The notes under the pieces: generated by a model | Databases searched by the model: none | Told to the model about the DNA's origin: nothing | Seen by the model: only the letters and a program-made list of their open reading frames with translations | In this document: positions 24,477 to 32,848 of the stretch, piece by piece | How positions within the stretch are numbered: position 1 is the stretch's first letter | How the letters are laid out: every line of letters starts with the position of its first letter | Program-made: the position numbers and the translations under genes | Source: Calditrichaceae bacterium | GTDB taxonomy: Bacteria > Calditrichota > Calditrichia > RBG-13-44-9 > J075 | DNA: 64,000 bases | Reading direction: 5' to 3' | NCBI GenBank assembly: GCA_013360445.1 | Contig: JABWBP010000010.1 | Span: forward strand, 1-64,000

Positions 24477-25238
24477 TTATGAACCCGATTTTGCGAGAAT
24501 GTAACACACATGGTCGCCTCCCAGCCAATCCGGCGCGCCCGCGGCGATGCGCCGGTCGAGGGGCAGCAGCAGTTTGCTCGCCGACCTGGCCCAGGCGTAA
24601 TTGCGAAATTGCTCCGGGTTAGGCAGCAGCGGGCAGAGGTTGATCTTCTTGAGCAGCCGGAAATGCTCCCTGAAATCCCGTTTGCGGTAATAAAAGAACC
24701 GGAAGCCGCTCGCCAAAATCCCCTTTTTCAGAAAAAGCCGCCGCGCCGCGGTGCGCAGCCGGAGCTGCCCGGCCCATCCCAACAGGGTGAAAAAATGGAA
24801 CGGCGGCATGGAGACCAGCGCCAACACTCCCCCCGGCGCCAGCATGGCGTTCACCTTTTGCAGGATTTCCGGCAGGTTCGCGAATACGTTGATGACCCCG
24901 AAATTCAGGAGGATCAGATCGTAGAGTGTATCCGGGCGGTAGAATTCCAATGCAACATGGAAGATGCGGGCCTCCAGCTTCAGCCCCGCCGCCTTCTCCC
25001 GCGCCAGCTCCACCATGCGCGGGGAGCTATCCAGGGCGTCGATCTTTAAGCCGCGGGATTGATAGAAATCGAAATCCGATCCCGGCCCGCAGCCGGCGTC
25101 GAGAAGGCGTGCGCCCGGGCGTAAATAGGGGGTAATTTCGGCGTGTACCCGCTCCCGCTGGTAGCGCCCCAGGGGATTGCGATTGAAACGCTCCTCGTAA
25201 ACTTCCGCGTAGCTGTCGAAAGGTTCCTGGGGGTTCAT
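24477..25238 (-). CDS. Class I SAM-dependent methyltransferase
   Basis: The 253-aa protein has a Rossmann-type SAM-binding domain: motif I LLDAGCGPGSDFDFY near residues 40-54, motif II IDALDSSPRMVELAR, and a post-motif stretch LYDLILLNFGVINVFANLPEIL. A C-terminal region with RRLFLKKGILASGFRFFYYRKRDFREHF follows. The substrate is unknown. It is the most downstream gene of a minus-strand cluster with two radical SAM enzymes, a nucleotidyltransferase-like protein and a glycosyltransferase, so a role in modifying the same product is plausible. It is convergent with the FG-GAP gene (42-nt gap). Confidence 0.9.
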   Translation of the reverse strand: MNPQEPFDSYAEVYEERFNRNPLGRYQRERVHAEITPYLRPGARLLDAGCGPGSDFDFYQSRGLKIDALDSSPRMVELAREKAAGLKLEARIFHVALEFYRPDTLYDLILLNFGVINVFANLPEILQKVNAMLAPGGVLALVSMPPFHFFTLLGWAGQLRLRTAARRLFLKKGILASGFRFFYYRKRDFREHFRLLKKINLCPLLPNPEQFRNYAWARSASKLLLPLDRRIAAGAPDWLGGDHVCYILAKSGS

Positions 25239-25256
25239 AGGGGATCATCGGGGGGT

Positions 25257-25298
25257 TAATTTTTAATTGGCAATTGGTAATTGTCAATTGGCAATCGT
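25257..25298. repeat. Heptad repeat (word YAATTGN)
   Basis: Six consecutive 7-nt units, from TAATTTT and TAATTGG through CAATTGG and TAATTGT to CAATCGT, fill most of the gap between the radical SAM gene and the methyltransferase gene. The CAATTG core is itself palindromic. Confidence 0.85.
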
Positions 25299-25308
25299 GG
25301 TAAGGGGA

Positions 25309-26697
25309 TCAGGTGCGGATGTTGGCCAGCCGCCGGATTTGGAAATCGCAGTAGGCCGAGCGGGCGGTGTGGTAAATCCGTTTCAGCAGTTGGCGGTTCA
25401 CCCCGCGAAGCTGCTTTTTGCGGTATTCGCTGGCCATTTTCTTGGCGGCGAAGTCGTAGAGCCGGGAACTGAAGCGATTGTGGATATTCAACTCCCGCTG
25501 GAGGTGCGATTCCCACCCGTTTTGGTAAATGATTTGATCTTTGATCTCTTCGTACATCGCGGTTCCCCGCAACGGGTAGGCGACGGTGGTCAGGTAAATA
25601 TCGGGTTGGGCCTCGCGCACAAAGTCAATGGTTTCGTAAATATCTTCCAATTCTTCCCCGGGGTAGCCGAACATCAAAAAATAGCCGGACTGCAGGCCGT
25701 GCTTGCGGCACAGGCGGGTCGCCCCGGCCACTTGCTCTCGGGTCACCCCGCGGGACATGGCGTCTAACACCCGCTGGCTGCCGGATTCCGCCCCGATCCA
25801 TACCCGGTAGCAGCCGAGGCTCTTCAAGATTGCGGCGATCTCTTCGTCGAAGCGGTCCGCCCGGGCAATACATTCAAAAGGCAGGTGAATATTCTCCGCA
25901 TTCATCAACTCATGAAATTTCACTAACCAGCGTTTATTGACCGTGAAGACGTCATCGGCATACCAGAGGTGAGTGGGGCGGTATTGGGCGAGGATCTCCC
26001 GGATCTCTTCCACTACCTTCTCCGGCTTGCGGCGGCGGTGGGTGTGCCCGTACACCGAGTGGCTGCACCATTTGCAGGTGAAGGCGCACCCCCGGGCGGT
26101 GATCAACGAAACCGAGCGCTGCCCGTGGTATTTTTCCCAGGTAGCTAAGTATTTGGAAAGATCGATAGCCTCGCGATCCGGGAAGGGATATTCATCCAAC
26201 TGGCGGCGGCTGGCCTGGCGGGGATTCTGCACGATGTTTCCCTGCGCGTTCTTGAAACTCAGGTTGGGAATGTCGAATAATTCATTTTTCGTTCTGTTTT
26301 TCAGCGCCTCCAGCACGGCCGCCAACGGCTCTTCGCCTTCGCCGGAGATGATGACGTCTGCCCCGTAGCGGAGAAATTCCTCCACCTGGGTGGAAGCGTC
26401 CGGCCCGCCCAGAATCGAGATGATCCCCTTCTCCCGGCAGTAATCGATCAGCTTAAGCACGGTGTACTTGGTCATCATATTGCAGTGGATGCCTAAAATC
26501 GCCGGCTTCTTCTCTTCCAGGTAGGCGATCAGCGCCGGGTAAGCAGAGAAAGTGGTGTCGTACACCTCCACCTCGATCCGGCGCTGTTTCAAATATGCAG
26601 AGAGATAAAGCAGCCCCAGGGGAGGGTAGGGTTTCATAATCTGCTTTTCGTGTTCATCTTCTTCCAAAATATAGGTATGGGTGAGAATTATTTTCAT
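25309..26697 (-). CDS. B12-binding-domain radical SAM protein (1)
   Basis: The 462-aa enzyme has an N-terminal cobalamin-binding-type Rossmann domain (KPYPPLGLLYLSAYLKQRR ... ILGGPDASTQVEEFLRYGADVIISGEGE) and a radical SAM barrel with the cluster motif CAFTCKWC near residues 204-211, followed by SVYGHTHRRRKPEKVVEEI and LWYADDVF. It would use a 4Fe-4S cluster and SAM, and possibly cobalamin, for a radical methylation or rearrangement. The classical DxHxxG cobalamin-ligand motif is not visible, so B12 binding is uncertain. The chemistry cannot be assigned. It is a paralogue of the next gene upstream. Confidence 0.9.
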   Translation of the reverse strand: MKIILTHTYILEEDEHEKQIMKPYPPLGLLYLSAYLKQRRIEVEVYDTTFSAYPALIAYLEEKKPAILGIHCNMMTKYTVLKLIDYCREKGIISILGGPDASTQVEEFLRYGADVIISGEGEEPLAAVLEALKNRTKNELFDIPNLSFKNAQGNIVQNPRQASRRQLDEYPFPDREAIDLSKYLATWEKYHGQRSVSLITARGCAFTCKWCSHSVYGHTHRRRKPEKVVEEIREILAQYRPTHLWYADDVFTVNKRWLVKFHELMNAENIHLPFECIARADRFDEEIAAILKSLGCYRVWIGAESGSQRVLDAMSRGVTREQVAGATRLCRKHGLQSGYFLMFGYPGEELEDIYETIDFVREAQPDIYLTTVAYPLRGTAMYEEIKDQIIYQNGWESHLQRELNIHNRFSSRLYDFAAKKMASEYRKKQLRGVNRQLLKRIYHTARSAYCDFQIRRLANIRT

Positions 26698-26736
26698 GGT
26701 TTTGGGATTGTTTCTCCGGGGCCATTGCGCCGGTTT

Positions 26737-28215
26737 TCAAACTTCACTCCCTGCAGGTTGCGGCTGAGAATATCCGTTTTTTGCAGGCGCCATTAATTTC
26801 TGCATCTGTACCCTGTACTTTATCATTCCCGGGATATGGCGGTACTGCGCCGCCAGCCGGCGGAGGCGTTTTTTGAAGGACTGGCGGCGCAGCAAGGAGA
26901 TAAATCCGAAATAATGGTGGGTGTACTGGTGCAGCGCCCGGTAAAAGTCGGGGTGATATTTTCCCGGAAACATCAACGCCAGGTCGCCGCTGTCGCTCCA
27001 ATTTTGTTTTTCTCCCATTTGGGAAGCCACTTTTTCGTAGAAAGGGGTGCCTTTCAAGGGGTAAGAGACGGAGATGCCGATATGCTCCGGCAAACACTCC
27101 CGCAGCAGCTTCAGGGTCTTGCGAATGTCTTCGTACTCTTCCCCGGGGTAGCCGTATTGCAGGAAAAATCCCACCTGGATGCCCTGCAACTTCAAGAGCC
27201 GGTTGGCGGTTTTGATGGTTTCCAGCGTCTCATCCTTATCCATGGCGTCGAGGATTTTCTGCGAGCCGGATTCTACCCCTAACCACACTTCGGCGCAGCC
27301 GGAACGGGCCAGCTCCGCGGCGGAGGTTTCGGTGATTAAATCCGCGCGATTCTGGCATTTGTAGGGAATGCGCACGCTCAGGCGTTCCAGCTCATCGGCA
27401 AATTCTCCCAGCCAGCCCGGTTTCAGGCCGAAGATATCATCGGTGATCCACAAATGATCTGCTTGCAATTCTTTAGCCAGGTAATGAAATTCCTGCGCCG
27501 CCCGCCGGGGAGAAAGCGCCTTGTAACTGCGCCCGTAAAGCGGTTTCGCGCACCAGTTGCAGCGATAGGGGCAGCCGTGCGAAGTGGAAACATTCAGGGA
27601 AAAATAACCGTGCCGGGAGCGCCACATCTTACGGTAGGGGGCCAAATCCACTTTTTCCCAGGCCGGCAGGGGCGCTTCTTCCAGGGGCAGGTTTTTGCGA
27701 ACCTGTTCCTTCTGCACCGGCCGGCCGGATTCCGGGTAGGAAATGCCCTCCAGGGATTTGAGCGGTTCCGCAGATTTTTCCCGGCGATAAATTTCCAGCA
27801 TCTCCACGATGGTTTTTTCCGCGTTGCGATGCACCACAAAATCGAACCCGGCGCGAAGATAAAACTCCGCCCGGTCAGAAGCATCGGAGCCATGGGCAAT
27901 GAACAGCCCGGTTTTGGGAACCTCTTGAAGAACCCGGAAAATCGCGTTGCGCATATTTTCCAGGCACATCTTGGTCAAAAAATTGAAATCATCGTCGTAG
28001 AGGATGAAAACCTCCGGCTGCGCTTTGCGGAGCGCCCCGGCCAGCCCCCCGGGGTCTTTGTCGAACATGACGTCATAAAACTCCACATCCAGCCCTAACT
28101 CCTGCTTGATCCAGGCGGCCAGGGTAATGGAGGCCAGGGGCGGATAGGGCTTTTGGTTCGCGGCCTCCTTGGGGTCCAGGTATAGAAAATAGGAATGGCT
28201 GATGAGAATCTTCAT
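26737..28215 (-). CDS. B12-binding-domain radical SAM protein (2)
   Basis: A 492-aa enzyme with the same two-domain plan as its neighbour: N-terminal ISHSYFLYLDPKEAANQKPYPPLASITLAAW with a Rossmann domain, then the radical SAM motif CPYRCNWC followed by AKPLYGRSYKALSPRRAAQEF and LWITDDIFGLKPGW. The opening residues of the two proteins align closely, so they are diverged tandem duplicates. The longest frame starts at 28314 inside the heptad array; MKILISHSYF at 28215 matches the paralogue's N-terminus and was chosen. The frame continues about 490 residues and ends in a proline/glutamine-rich tail. Confidence 0.9.
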   Translation of the reverse strand: MKILISHSYFLYLDPKEAANQKPYPPLASITLAAWIKQELGLDVEFYDVMFDKDPGGLAGALRKAQPEVFILYDDDFNFLTKMCLENMRNAIFRVLQEVPKTGLFIAHGSDASDRAEFYLRAGFDFVVHRNAEKTIVEMLEIYRREKSAEPLKSLEGISYPESGRPVQKEQVRKNLPLEEAPLPAWEKVDLAPYRKMWRSRHGYFSLNVSTSHGCPYRCNWCAKPLYGRSYKALSPRRAAQEFHYLAKELQADHLWITDDIFGLKPGWLGEFADELERLSVRIPYKCQNRADLITETSAAELARSGCAEVWLGVESGSQKILDAMDKDETLETIKTANRLLKLQGIQVGFFLQYGYPGEEYEDIRKTLKLLRECLPEHIGISVSYPLKGTPFYEKVASQMGEKQNWSDSGDLALMFPGKYHPDFYRALHQYTHHYFGFISLLRRQSFKKRLRRLAAQYRHIPGMIKYRVQMQKLMAPAKNGYSQPQPAGSEV

Positions 28216-28252
28216 AGCAGTAAATTGGTTTGGCGCTCCGATAAGAATGAAG

Positions 28253-28336
28253 CGTGAAACGTAATGCGTGAAGCGTAACTCGTAATACGTATTGCGTATT
28301 CCGTTACGCATCACGTTTCACGCATTACGCTTCACG
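28253..28336. repeat. Perfectly phased heptad repeat palindrome (word CGTNANN / NNTNACG)
   Basis: Twelve consecutive 7-nt units fill exactly 84 nt. The first seven have the form CGTGAAA, CGTAATG, CGTATTC; an eighth, CGTTACG, is at the centre; the last four have the complementary form CATCACG, TTTCACG, CATTACG, CTTCACG. The whole is a long imperfect hairpin in the leader of the radical SAM gene. This is the clearest example of the heptad family in the window. Confidence 0.95.
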
Positions 28337-28347
28337 CTTCCCCCCGC

Positions 28348-29220
28348 TCATAACAATCCCGGGTAAGCAGTCTCTATTTCCCGTTCGATTTCCCGGTAAA
28401 TGGTTTCGTAAATGTCCTGGTGATCGATCCGGTTCAGCTTCGCCAGCCCGCGGTCGAGCACGATCCCCCGCCCGAACTCCCGGGGATATTTTTTTGCCAG
28501 CCGCCGGGTGTACCCCCGATATACCAGGTTATTCAACACGGAAATCCAGCGCAACCCGCGAACTTTTCCATTACGGTGGCGGCCGTTCGAGAGGCTGTAG
28601 AAACGCTCCGCCTCAACCCCCGCCCGGGCGTTGGGAAGAAAGCGAAATATCCAGTGATTGCTCTCGATCAGCCTGCGGCTAAAATCGTTCTCGAGCAGCG
28701 GCGCCATTTGCATAATCTGCACCGCAGTATAATAATCCTGCTGGCGAATGTGCAAATTATCTTCATCCACCAGGTAATTGATACAGAGCACCCCGCGTTT
28801 GCGCAGCGCCTTGCTGAAAAGCACCAGCGCCAGGTAGCAGATCCACAAGCGGTCTTTCTGCGTAATCAGGAACAGGTCTATATCATCCTGCTCGCGGCAG
28901 GATTCGAAAGCATTCGCGCCGGTCAAGGCCAGGTATTTTACCCAGGGTATTCTGGAAATAAGTGTAAGGTAGCGTTTATGGCGAAGAAATAAGTCCCGGC
29001 TCCAGCGCCGCCTTTCCCGCAGGGATGCTTCCAGGTCCCTGGTGAAGAGATTACCGCCCCGCTCGAAGATGATATCCCGGCATTTCAACGCCTCCACCGC
29101 TTCATCGAAGCGCTCCCGTTCCATTCTTACCCGCAGGTAACGGTACACCTGATCGCGGGAGAAGGCGCTTTCAAAATAGTGCGCCAGCATAATGGTCGCG
29201 AAAATTTCTTTATGGTACAA
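28348..29220 (-). CDS. Nucleotidyltransferase-like protein with N-terminal winged-helix-like region
   Basis: Starting at TTG 29220 the protein has 290 residues. Residues 1-70 (KEIFATIMLAHYFESAFSRDQVYRYLRV ... ALKCRDIIFERGGNLF) look like a winged-helix domain. Near 98-118 is a polymerase-beta-type nucleotidyltransferase pattern: LTGANAFES, then DDIDLFLIT, that is G-x-(N/S)-x(n)-D-h-D-h. The longest frame, to 29316, overlaps the glycosyltransferase by 107 nt. The TTG at 29220 has GGAG 9 nt upstream and overlaps by 11 nt; an ATG at 29190 is the alternative. Family and substrate are unknown. It sits between a GT4 glycosyltransferase and two radical SAM genes. Confidence 0.7.
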   Translation of the reverse strand: MYHKEIFATIMLAHYFESAFSRDQVYRYLRVRMERERFDEAVEALKCRDIIFERGGNLFTRDLEASLRERRRWSRDLFLRHKRYLTLISRIPWVKYLALTGANAFESCREQDDIDLFLITQKDRLWICYLALVLFSKALRKRGVLCINYLVDEDNLHIRQQDYYTAVQIMQMAPLLENDFSRRLIESNHWIFRFLPNARAGVEAERFYSLSNGRHRNGKVRGLRWISVLNNLVYRGYTRRLAKKYPREFGRGIVLDRGLAKLNRIDHQDIYETIYREIEREIETAYPGLL

Positions 29221-30400
29221 GACGAGGTTCTCCCGTTGATATGACTTGTTCCAATAATTGCCGGGTCTCCCGGGCGGTATTTTGCCAGGAAAGGTTCCGG
29301 ATGGTCTCCGGGGCAATTTTCCCGCGGAAAGAGGCGGCCATTTCCTGCCCGATCCGCTCGGCCCATATTTCTACTTCCAGATGCTCGAAAATATAAGGAT
29401 GATCGCCCAGGAATTCCGCGACGGCGTTATTTTTGTAAAGAAACGCCGGGCAGCCGTGGCTGAGCGCCTCGAAGGGAGTAAACCCGAAGCCCTCGTATTC
29501 CGAGGCGTTGAGGAAGAAATCGCAATGCCGGTAATAAAAGCTCAACTCTTCGGCGGGAATAGCGCTGGCGAGCACGATGTCGCGGCGGAAAGGAGAGCGC
29601 CGGATTTCCGCAAGAATCTTCTTATACCCGTTGGCCGGCTGCCCCACCACCAACAGCCGGTGCGCCAGCCGCCGGGTCGATTTCAAATGATTGAAAAGCC
29701 GGATGATGAAGGGAATGTTCTTGCGCACCTCGAAGGTATTCACTGCCAGGATAAAGGGAGGTTCTACCCGGGGCGAAAGAGGCGCGGGTGCATCCGCATC
29801 GAGAAGATGATCGGTTCCGGGATAGATTACCGCGACCCGCGGGGCGTACTCCGGGAACAAGCTGCCAATCGCCGCCGCCGTGGAACGGGATATGGCCACG
29901 ACGCGGTCGCTGCGGGACAGGAAGGTTCTCATGCGCCGCCCAAAGTAAAGGCGCTTCAGCAGCGGGTAAAATCGCGGGAACAACAGAAATCCCATATCGT
30001 GAAAGGCGCTGACCAGGTAATAGCGAGCATCTGCCGCGGGGCAGATGTAATGAGTGGCATAGAAAACGCGGATATTCTCTTTGATCAGCAGGGATTTTAA
30101 TTTGAATTCGTAAAAATAGAGTCGCGCTGCCCGGCGCTCCAGGGGAACGGGGATGATTTTATCACCCGGCCGGAGCAAGCCGGCAAACAAGGGGCGATGC
30201 TGCGGCCTGCAAAATACCGCGATCGGGAAAAGGCGGGAGGTTTCCAGCAAGCTTTTGGTGAGATGATAAATATAATAAGCCGCTCCGGAAAAAACCGCCG
30301 GGAGCGCCAGCGCGTCGATTCCCACAAAGCCTTCGACGGAACCGGCATCGGAGCGCCAGGGCGGGGCTAAGGGATGGTGCGGGTCTTGGTTTGCGCTCAT
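29210..30400 (-). CDS. GT4 family glycosyltransferase
   Basis: The 396-aa protein has the GT-B fold pattern of family 4. An N-terminal domain with SGAAYYIYHLTKSLLE is followed by the nucleotide-sugar-binding C-terminal domain with FILAVNTFEVRKNI, LLVVGQPANGYKKIL, SEYEGFGFTPFEALSHG (the E-x7-E motif) and AVAEFLGD. It would transfer a sugar from a nucleotide donor with retention of configuration, probably to a surface polymer or lipid. It is the first gene of the five-gene minus-strand cluster. Its 3' end overlaps the nucleotidyltransferase-like gene, which suggests co-translation. Confidence 0.9.
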   Translation of the reverse strand: MSANQDPHHPLAPPWRSDAGSVEGFVGIDALALPAVFSGAAYYIYHLTKSLLETSRLFPIAVFCRPQHRPLFAGLLRPGDKIIPVPLERRAARLYFYEFKLKSLLIKENIRVFYATHYICPAADARYYLVSAFHDMGFLLFPRFYPLLKRLYFGRRMRTFLSRSDRVVAISRSTAAAIGSLFPEYAPRVAVIYPGTDHLLDADAPAPLSPRVEPPFILAVNTFEVRKNIPFIIRLFNHLKSTRRLAHRLLVVGQPANGYKKILAEIRRSPFRRDIVLASAIPAEELSFYYRHCDFFLNASEYEGFGFTPFEALSHGCPAFLYKNNAVAEFLGDHPYIFEHLEVEIWAERIGQEMAASFRGKIAPETIRNLSWQNTARETRQLLEQVISTGEPRLVP

Positions 30401-30741
30401 GGCGAAGCGGTGCTGGCGATGCTTAAGGTTGATTTTTTCTCCCTTGCTCCTGAACGGTGCGAACAGTTGCGGGCGGATGAGTGGAAAGTCAAATTCTTGC
30501 TACTCTCATTTATGTACCTAAGTTTATTTTAAATATGAAGGTAGCAAACGGCGCTGCAATGAACGGGCGATCCGAAAATGGTCAATCCGCCCCAAAAAGT
30601 CAAGCATTTTTTCTGCCGTTTTCATATTAATAATGAGGAGTGTAACTTCCCGGGTCAGTGATATTGATTACAGTCCCGGTCAAAGGAAATATTTATACTG
30701 CGAACGGACGTGAACGTGTTTGGACTGATACCGAGGCCAAA
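30401..30741. other. Divergent intergenic region
   Basis: 341 nt between the glycosyltransferase gene and the ABC ATPase gene, which are divergent, so both promoters should lie here. It is AT-rich around 30500-30545. No repeat array, tRNA or short ORF was recognised. The frame from 30658 extends the ABC protein by 28 residues that do not look like family sequence. Confidence 0.35.
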
Positions 30742-31647
30742 ATGCTTGCAATCGAGATGACCGGCGTCTCTAAAACCTATTCCGGCGCTCCCCGGCCGGC
30801 GCTGGAAGCCGTCGATCTGGAAGTCGCCGCGGGGGAACGGCTTGGCCTGATCGGCGCCAACGGCTCGGGTAAAACCACGCTGATGCGTTTGTTGATGAAT
30901 TTTGTGCTGCCGGAGCGCGGCTCTATCCGGATTATGGGGGAAAGAAACCTGGAAAAAGCCCGGAGATTCATGGGGTTCGTGCCGGAGCGGCAGGAAGGCA
31001 TGGAAAATTTCACCCCCCGGGAGCTGCTCCGTATCGCCGCCAGAATGTACCGCATGGAGAAAAACCGGGCGGCTGAGCGCATCGCGGAAATGCTGAACTT
31101 TACCCAACTAAGCGGGTTTGCCGGGGAATTGGTAGCAGGGTTTTCCAAAGGAATGGCGCAGCGGCTGCAAATCGGCATTGCCCTGATTCACCAGCCCCGG
31201 ATCCTGCTGTTGGACGAGCCGATGTCCGGCCTCGATCCCGGCGGGCAAAAGGACGTGCGCGAGGTATTGGCGCGGCTATCCGACCGCACCCTGGTGTATG
31301 CTTCCCACAATTTGGAGGAAATCGAAACGTTTTGCACGGTGGTAGTGATTCTTCAGGGAGGGAGAGTTATACACCGTTTGAATTTGCAGGAAATCCGGCA
31401 GGAAATTTATACTCTGGACGCGAGCCGTCTGGCGCTGGAAATCCTGTCACACTTTCCGGATCTGAAGCCTAGGGTGTTGCGGGAGACAGGGGAAAAGGTG
31501 CGGGTGGAATTTGCCGCCGACTATCTGAAAATTCAAAAATTGCTGGCGGCTTTGAATGAGCGCCGCGTCGATATTCAGCGCCTGCGCTCCCGCAGCGTGT
31601 TAGAGGATTATTACCATCGCTACGTGGCCGGCGCGGGCGAGGCGTGA
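30742..31647 (+). CDS. ABC transporter ATP-binding protein
   Basis: The 301-aa ATPase has Walker A GANGSGKTT (residues 38-46), a signature FSKGMAQRLQIG, Walker B ILLLDEPMSGLDPGG and the H-loop ASHNLEE. A C-terminal extension of about 90 residues follows (LEILSHFPDLKPRVLRETGEKVRVEF ... LEDYYHRYVAG), as in the CcmA/NatA-type exporters. The transmembrane partner is not in the window; the downstream gene is a HAD phosphatase. The ATG at 30742 has GAGG 5 nt upstream and begins the MLAIEMTGVSKTY family N-terminus, so it is preferred to 30658. Confidence 0.92.
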   Translation: MLAIEMTGVSKTYSGAPRPALEAVDLEVAAGERLGLIGANGSGKTTLMRLLMNFVLPERGSIRIMGERNLEKARRFMGFVPERQEGMENFTPRELLRIAARMYRMEKNRAAERIAEMLNFTQLSGFAGELVAGFSKGMAQRLQIGIALIHQPRILLLDEPMSGLDPGGQKDVREVLARLSDRTLVYASHNLEEIETFCTVVVILQGGRVIHRLNLQEIRQEIYTLDASRLALEILSHFPDLKPRVLRETGEKVRVEFAADYLKIQKLLAALNERRVDIQRLRSRSVLEDYYHRYVAGAGEA

Positions 31648-31833
31648 GACGAAACACGCTTCACTTTTTATCACCCTTTTGATTTGCATCGTTGACGTTT
31701 GCATTTTTTTCCGTATATTTCTACCGGTTGAATAGAGGGCATCGACCGGGCAGGGGTTTGAGAAATCCCGGGGAAGAAGATACAACTGCGAATTTTGGAG
31801 CGATTAAGCGTAGATTAAGCGTAAGGGAAACGG

Positions 31834-32472
31834 ATGAAAGCGATCTTGTTGGATTTCGACGGGGTGGTCATTCGCAGCATGGAAGACCATTATGAAGGAT
31901 GGCGGCGAGCATTGGAAGAATACGGCATCGAAATGAGCCCGGAAGAGTTATACGTCCTGGAGGGAGCGGGGCTGGAAGAGTTGGCAGTGCAATTCACCCG
32001 TAAATACAATCTTCCGGCAGAGGAGAAATTCAACATTCTGCAAAAGAAACGGCTTTATTATGACCAGATCAAAAAGCTGGAATATTATCCCCATTTGATC
32101 GAATTATTGGACTGGATTCGGGAAAAGAACTTGAAAAGCGGGCTGGTTACCGGGGGCGACCGCGAGCGGGTGGTGGAAGCGCTGGAGAATTTCGGCCTGC
32201 AAGATCGCTTCGACGTGATCATCACCGCCGATGACGTTTTTCAAACCAAACCCTCCCCGGAACCCTACTTGAAGGCGGCAAAGGCTATCGAAGTGGAGCC
32301 GGGGGAGTGTGTGGCCATCGAGAATGCCCCCCTGGGAATTTTGAGCGCCCGGAACGCCGGAATGCGCTGCATCGCCGTGGCCACCACGCTTTCACCGATG
32401 TACTTAAAGGCGGCGGATGTGGTTGCCGATAATTTAGAGGAAGTTCTGAAATCACTTAAGAAGATGTATTGA
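31834..32472 (+). CDS. HAD superfamily hydrolase (beta-phosphoglucomutase-like)
   Basis: The 212-aa protein has all HAD motifs: motif I LLDFDGVV (residues 4-11), a helical cap (YEGWRRALEEYGIEM ... LEELAVQFTRKYNLP), motif II LVTGG, the lysine in TKPSPEPYLKAAKAI, and motif III/IV AIENAPLGILSARNAGMRCIAV. It resembles beta-phosphoglucomutases and small-molecule phosphatases; the DFDGVV (rather than DxDGT) form does not settle the substrate. The start has only AAGGGAAACGG nearby. It precedes a 69-aa gene and a bidirectional terminator. Confidence 0.9.
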   Translation: MKAILLDFDGVVIRSMEDHYEGWRRALEEYGIEMSPEELYVLEGAGLEELAVQFTRKYNLPAEEKFNILQKKRLYYDQIKKLEYYPHLIELLDWIREKNLKSGLVTGGDRERVVEALENFGLQDRFDVIITADDVFQTKPSPEPYLKAAKAIEVEPGECVAIENAPLGILSARNAGMRCIAVATTLSPMYLKAADVVADNLEEVLKSLKKMY

Positions 32473-32546
32473 AAAGGGCGCTTGCGCGCTTTCGGGCACA
32501 ACAATACCATAACTGTTTTGAAACCTCACCGCGAAAGGATGGCACG

Positions 32547-32756
32547 GTGCACAATATCAACAATGCCAATCACTTGGGAGAATTTCCCGGGCTGCAATGG
32601 ACCCGCAAGGACTCCGAGGAACTGGTAGTACTGTATTTGAACGACTATTATCGAACGCTGGATGAATATTACCTGCGGGAGGCGCTCCAAATCGCCAAGG
32701 ATGACGGGGTGGATTTCGATAAAGTAATGCGAAAGGTGCGCTTTCAGTTAAGCTAA
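32547..32756 (+). CDS. Small conserved-looking protein of unknown function, 69 aa
   Basis: A 69-residue acidic, probably helical cytosolic protein (EFPGLQWTRKDSEELVVLYLNDYYRTLDEYYLREALQIAKDDGVDFDKVMRKVRFQLS). No family is recognised. The full frame starts with a TTG overlapping the HAD gene's stop, but the GTG at 32547 has AAGGA 7 nt upstream and is favoured. It lies between the HAD phosphatase and a strong terminator, so it is likely the last gene of that unit. Confidence 0.65.
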   Translation: MHNINNANHLGEFPGLQWTRKDSEELVVLYLNDYYRTLDEYYLREALQIAKDDGVDFDKVMRKVRFQLS

Positions 32757-32781
32757 CCTTTGCTGATCGGATTCTAAAATC

Positions 32782-32820
32782 AAAAAGGCGATTCCGCGTG
32801 ACTGTGGAATCGCCTTTTTA
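32782..32820. terminator. Bidirectional rho-independent terminator
   Basis: AAAAAGGCGATTCC (32782-32795) pairs perfectly with GGAATCGCCTTTTT (32806-32819) around a 10-nt loop, with A- and T-runs at the two edges. It separates the convergent 69-aa gene and SpoIIE-type phosphatase gene and can serve both. Confidence 0.9.
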
Positions 32821-32848
32821 ATTGAAAGCTTAGGATCCGGAAAAGAGG

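Noticed and set aside
28253-28336. CRISPR array
   Set aside because: Units are 7 nt with no spacers and no cas genes are present in the window.
30658-30741. Upstream 28-residue extension of the ABC ATPase
   Set aside because: The added residues lack family similarity and a ribosome-binding site, whereas ATG 30742 has GAGG 5 nt upstream.
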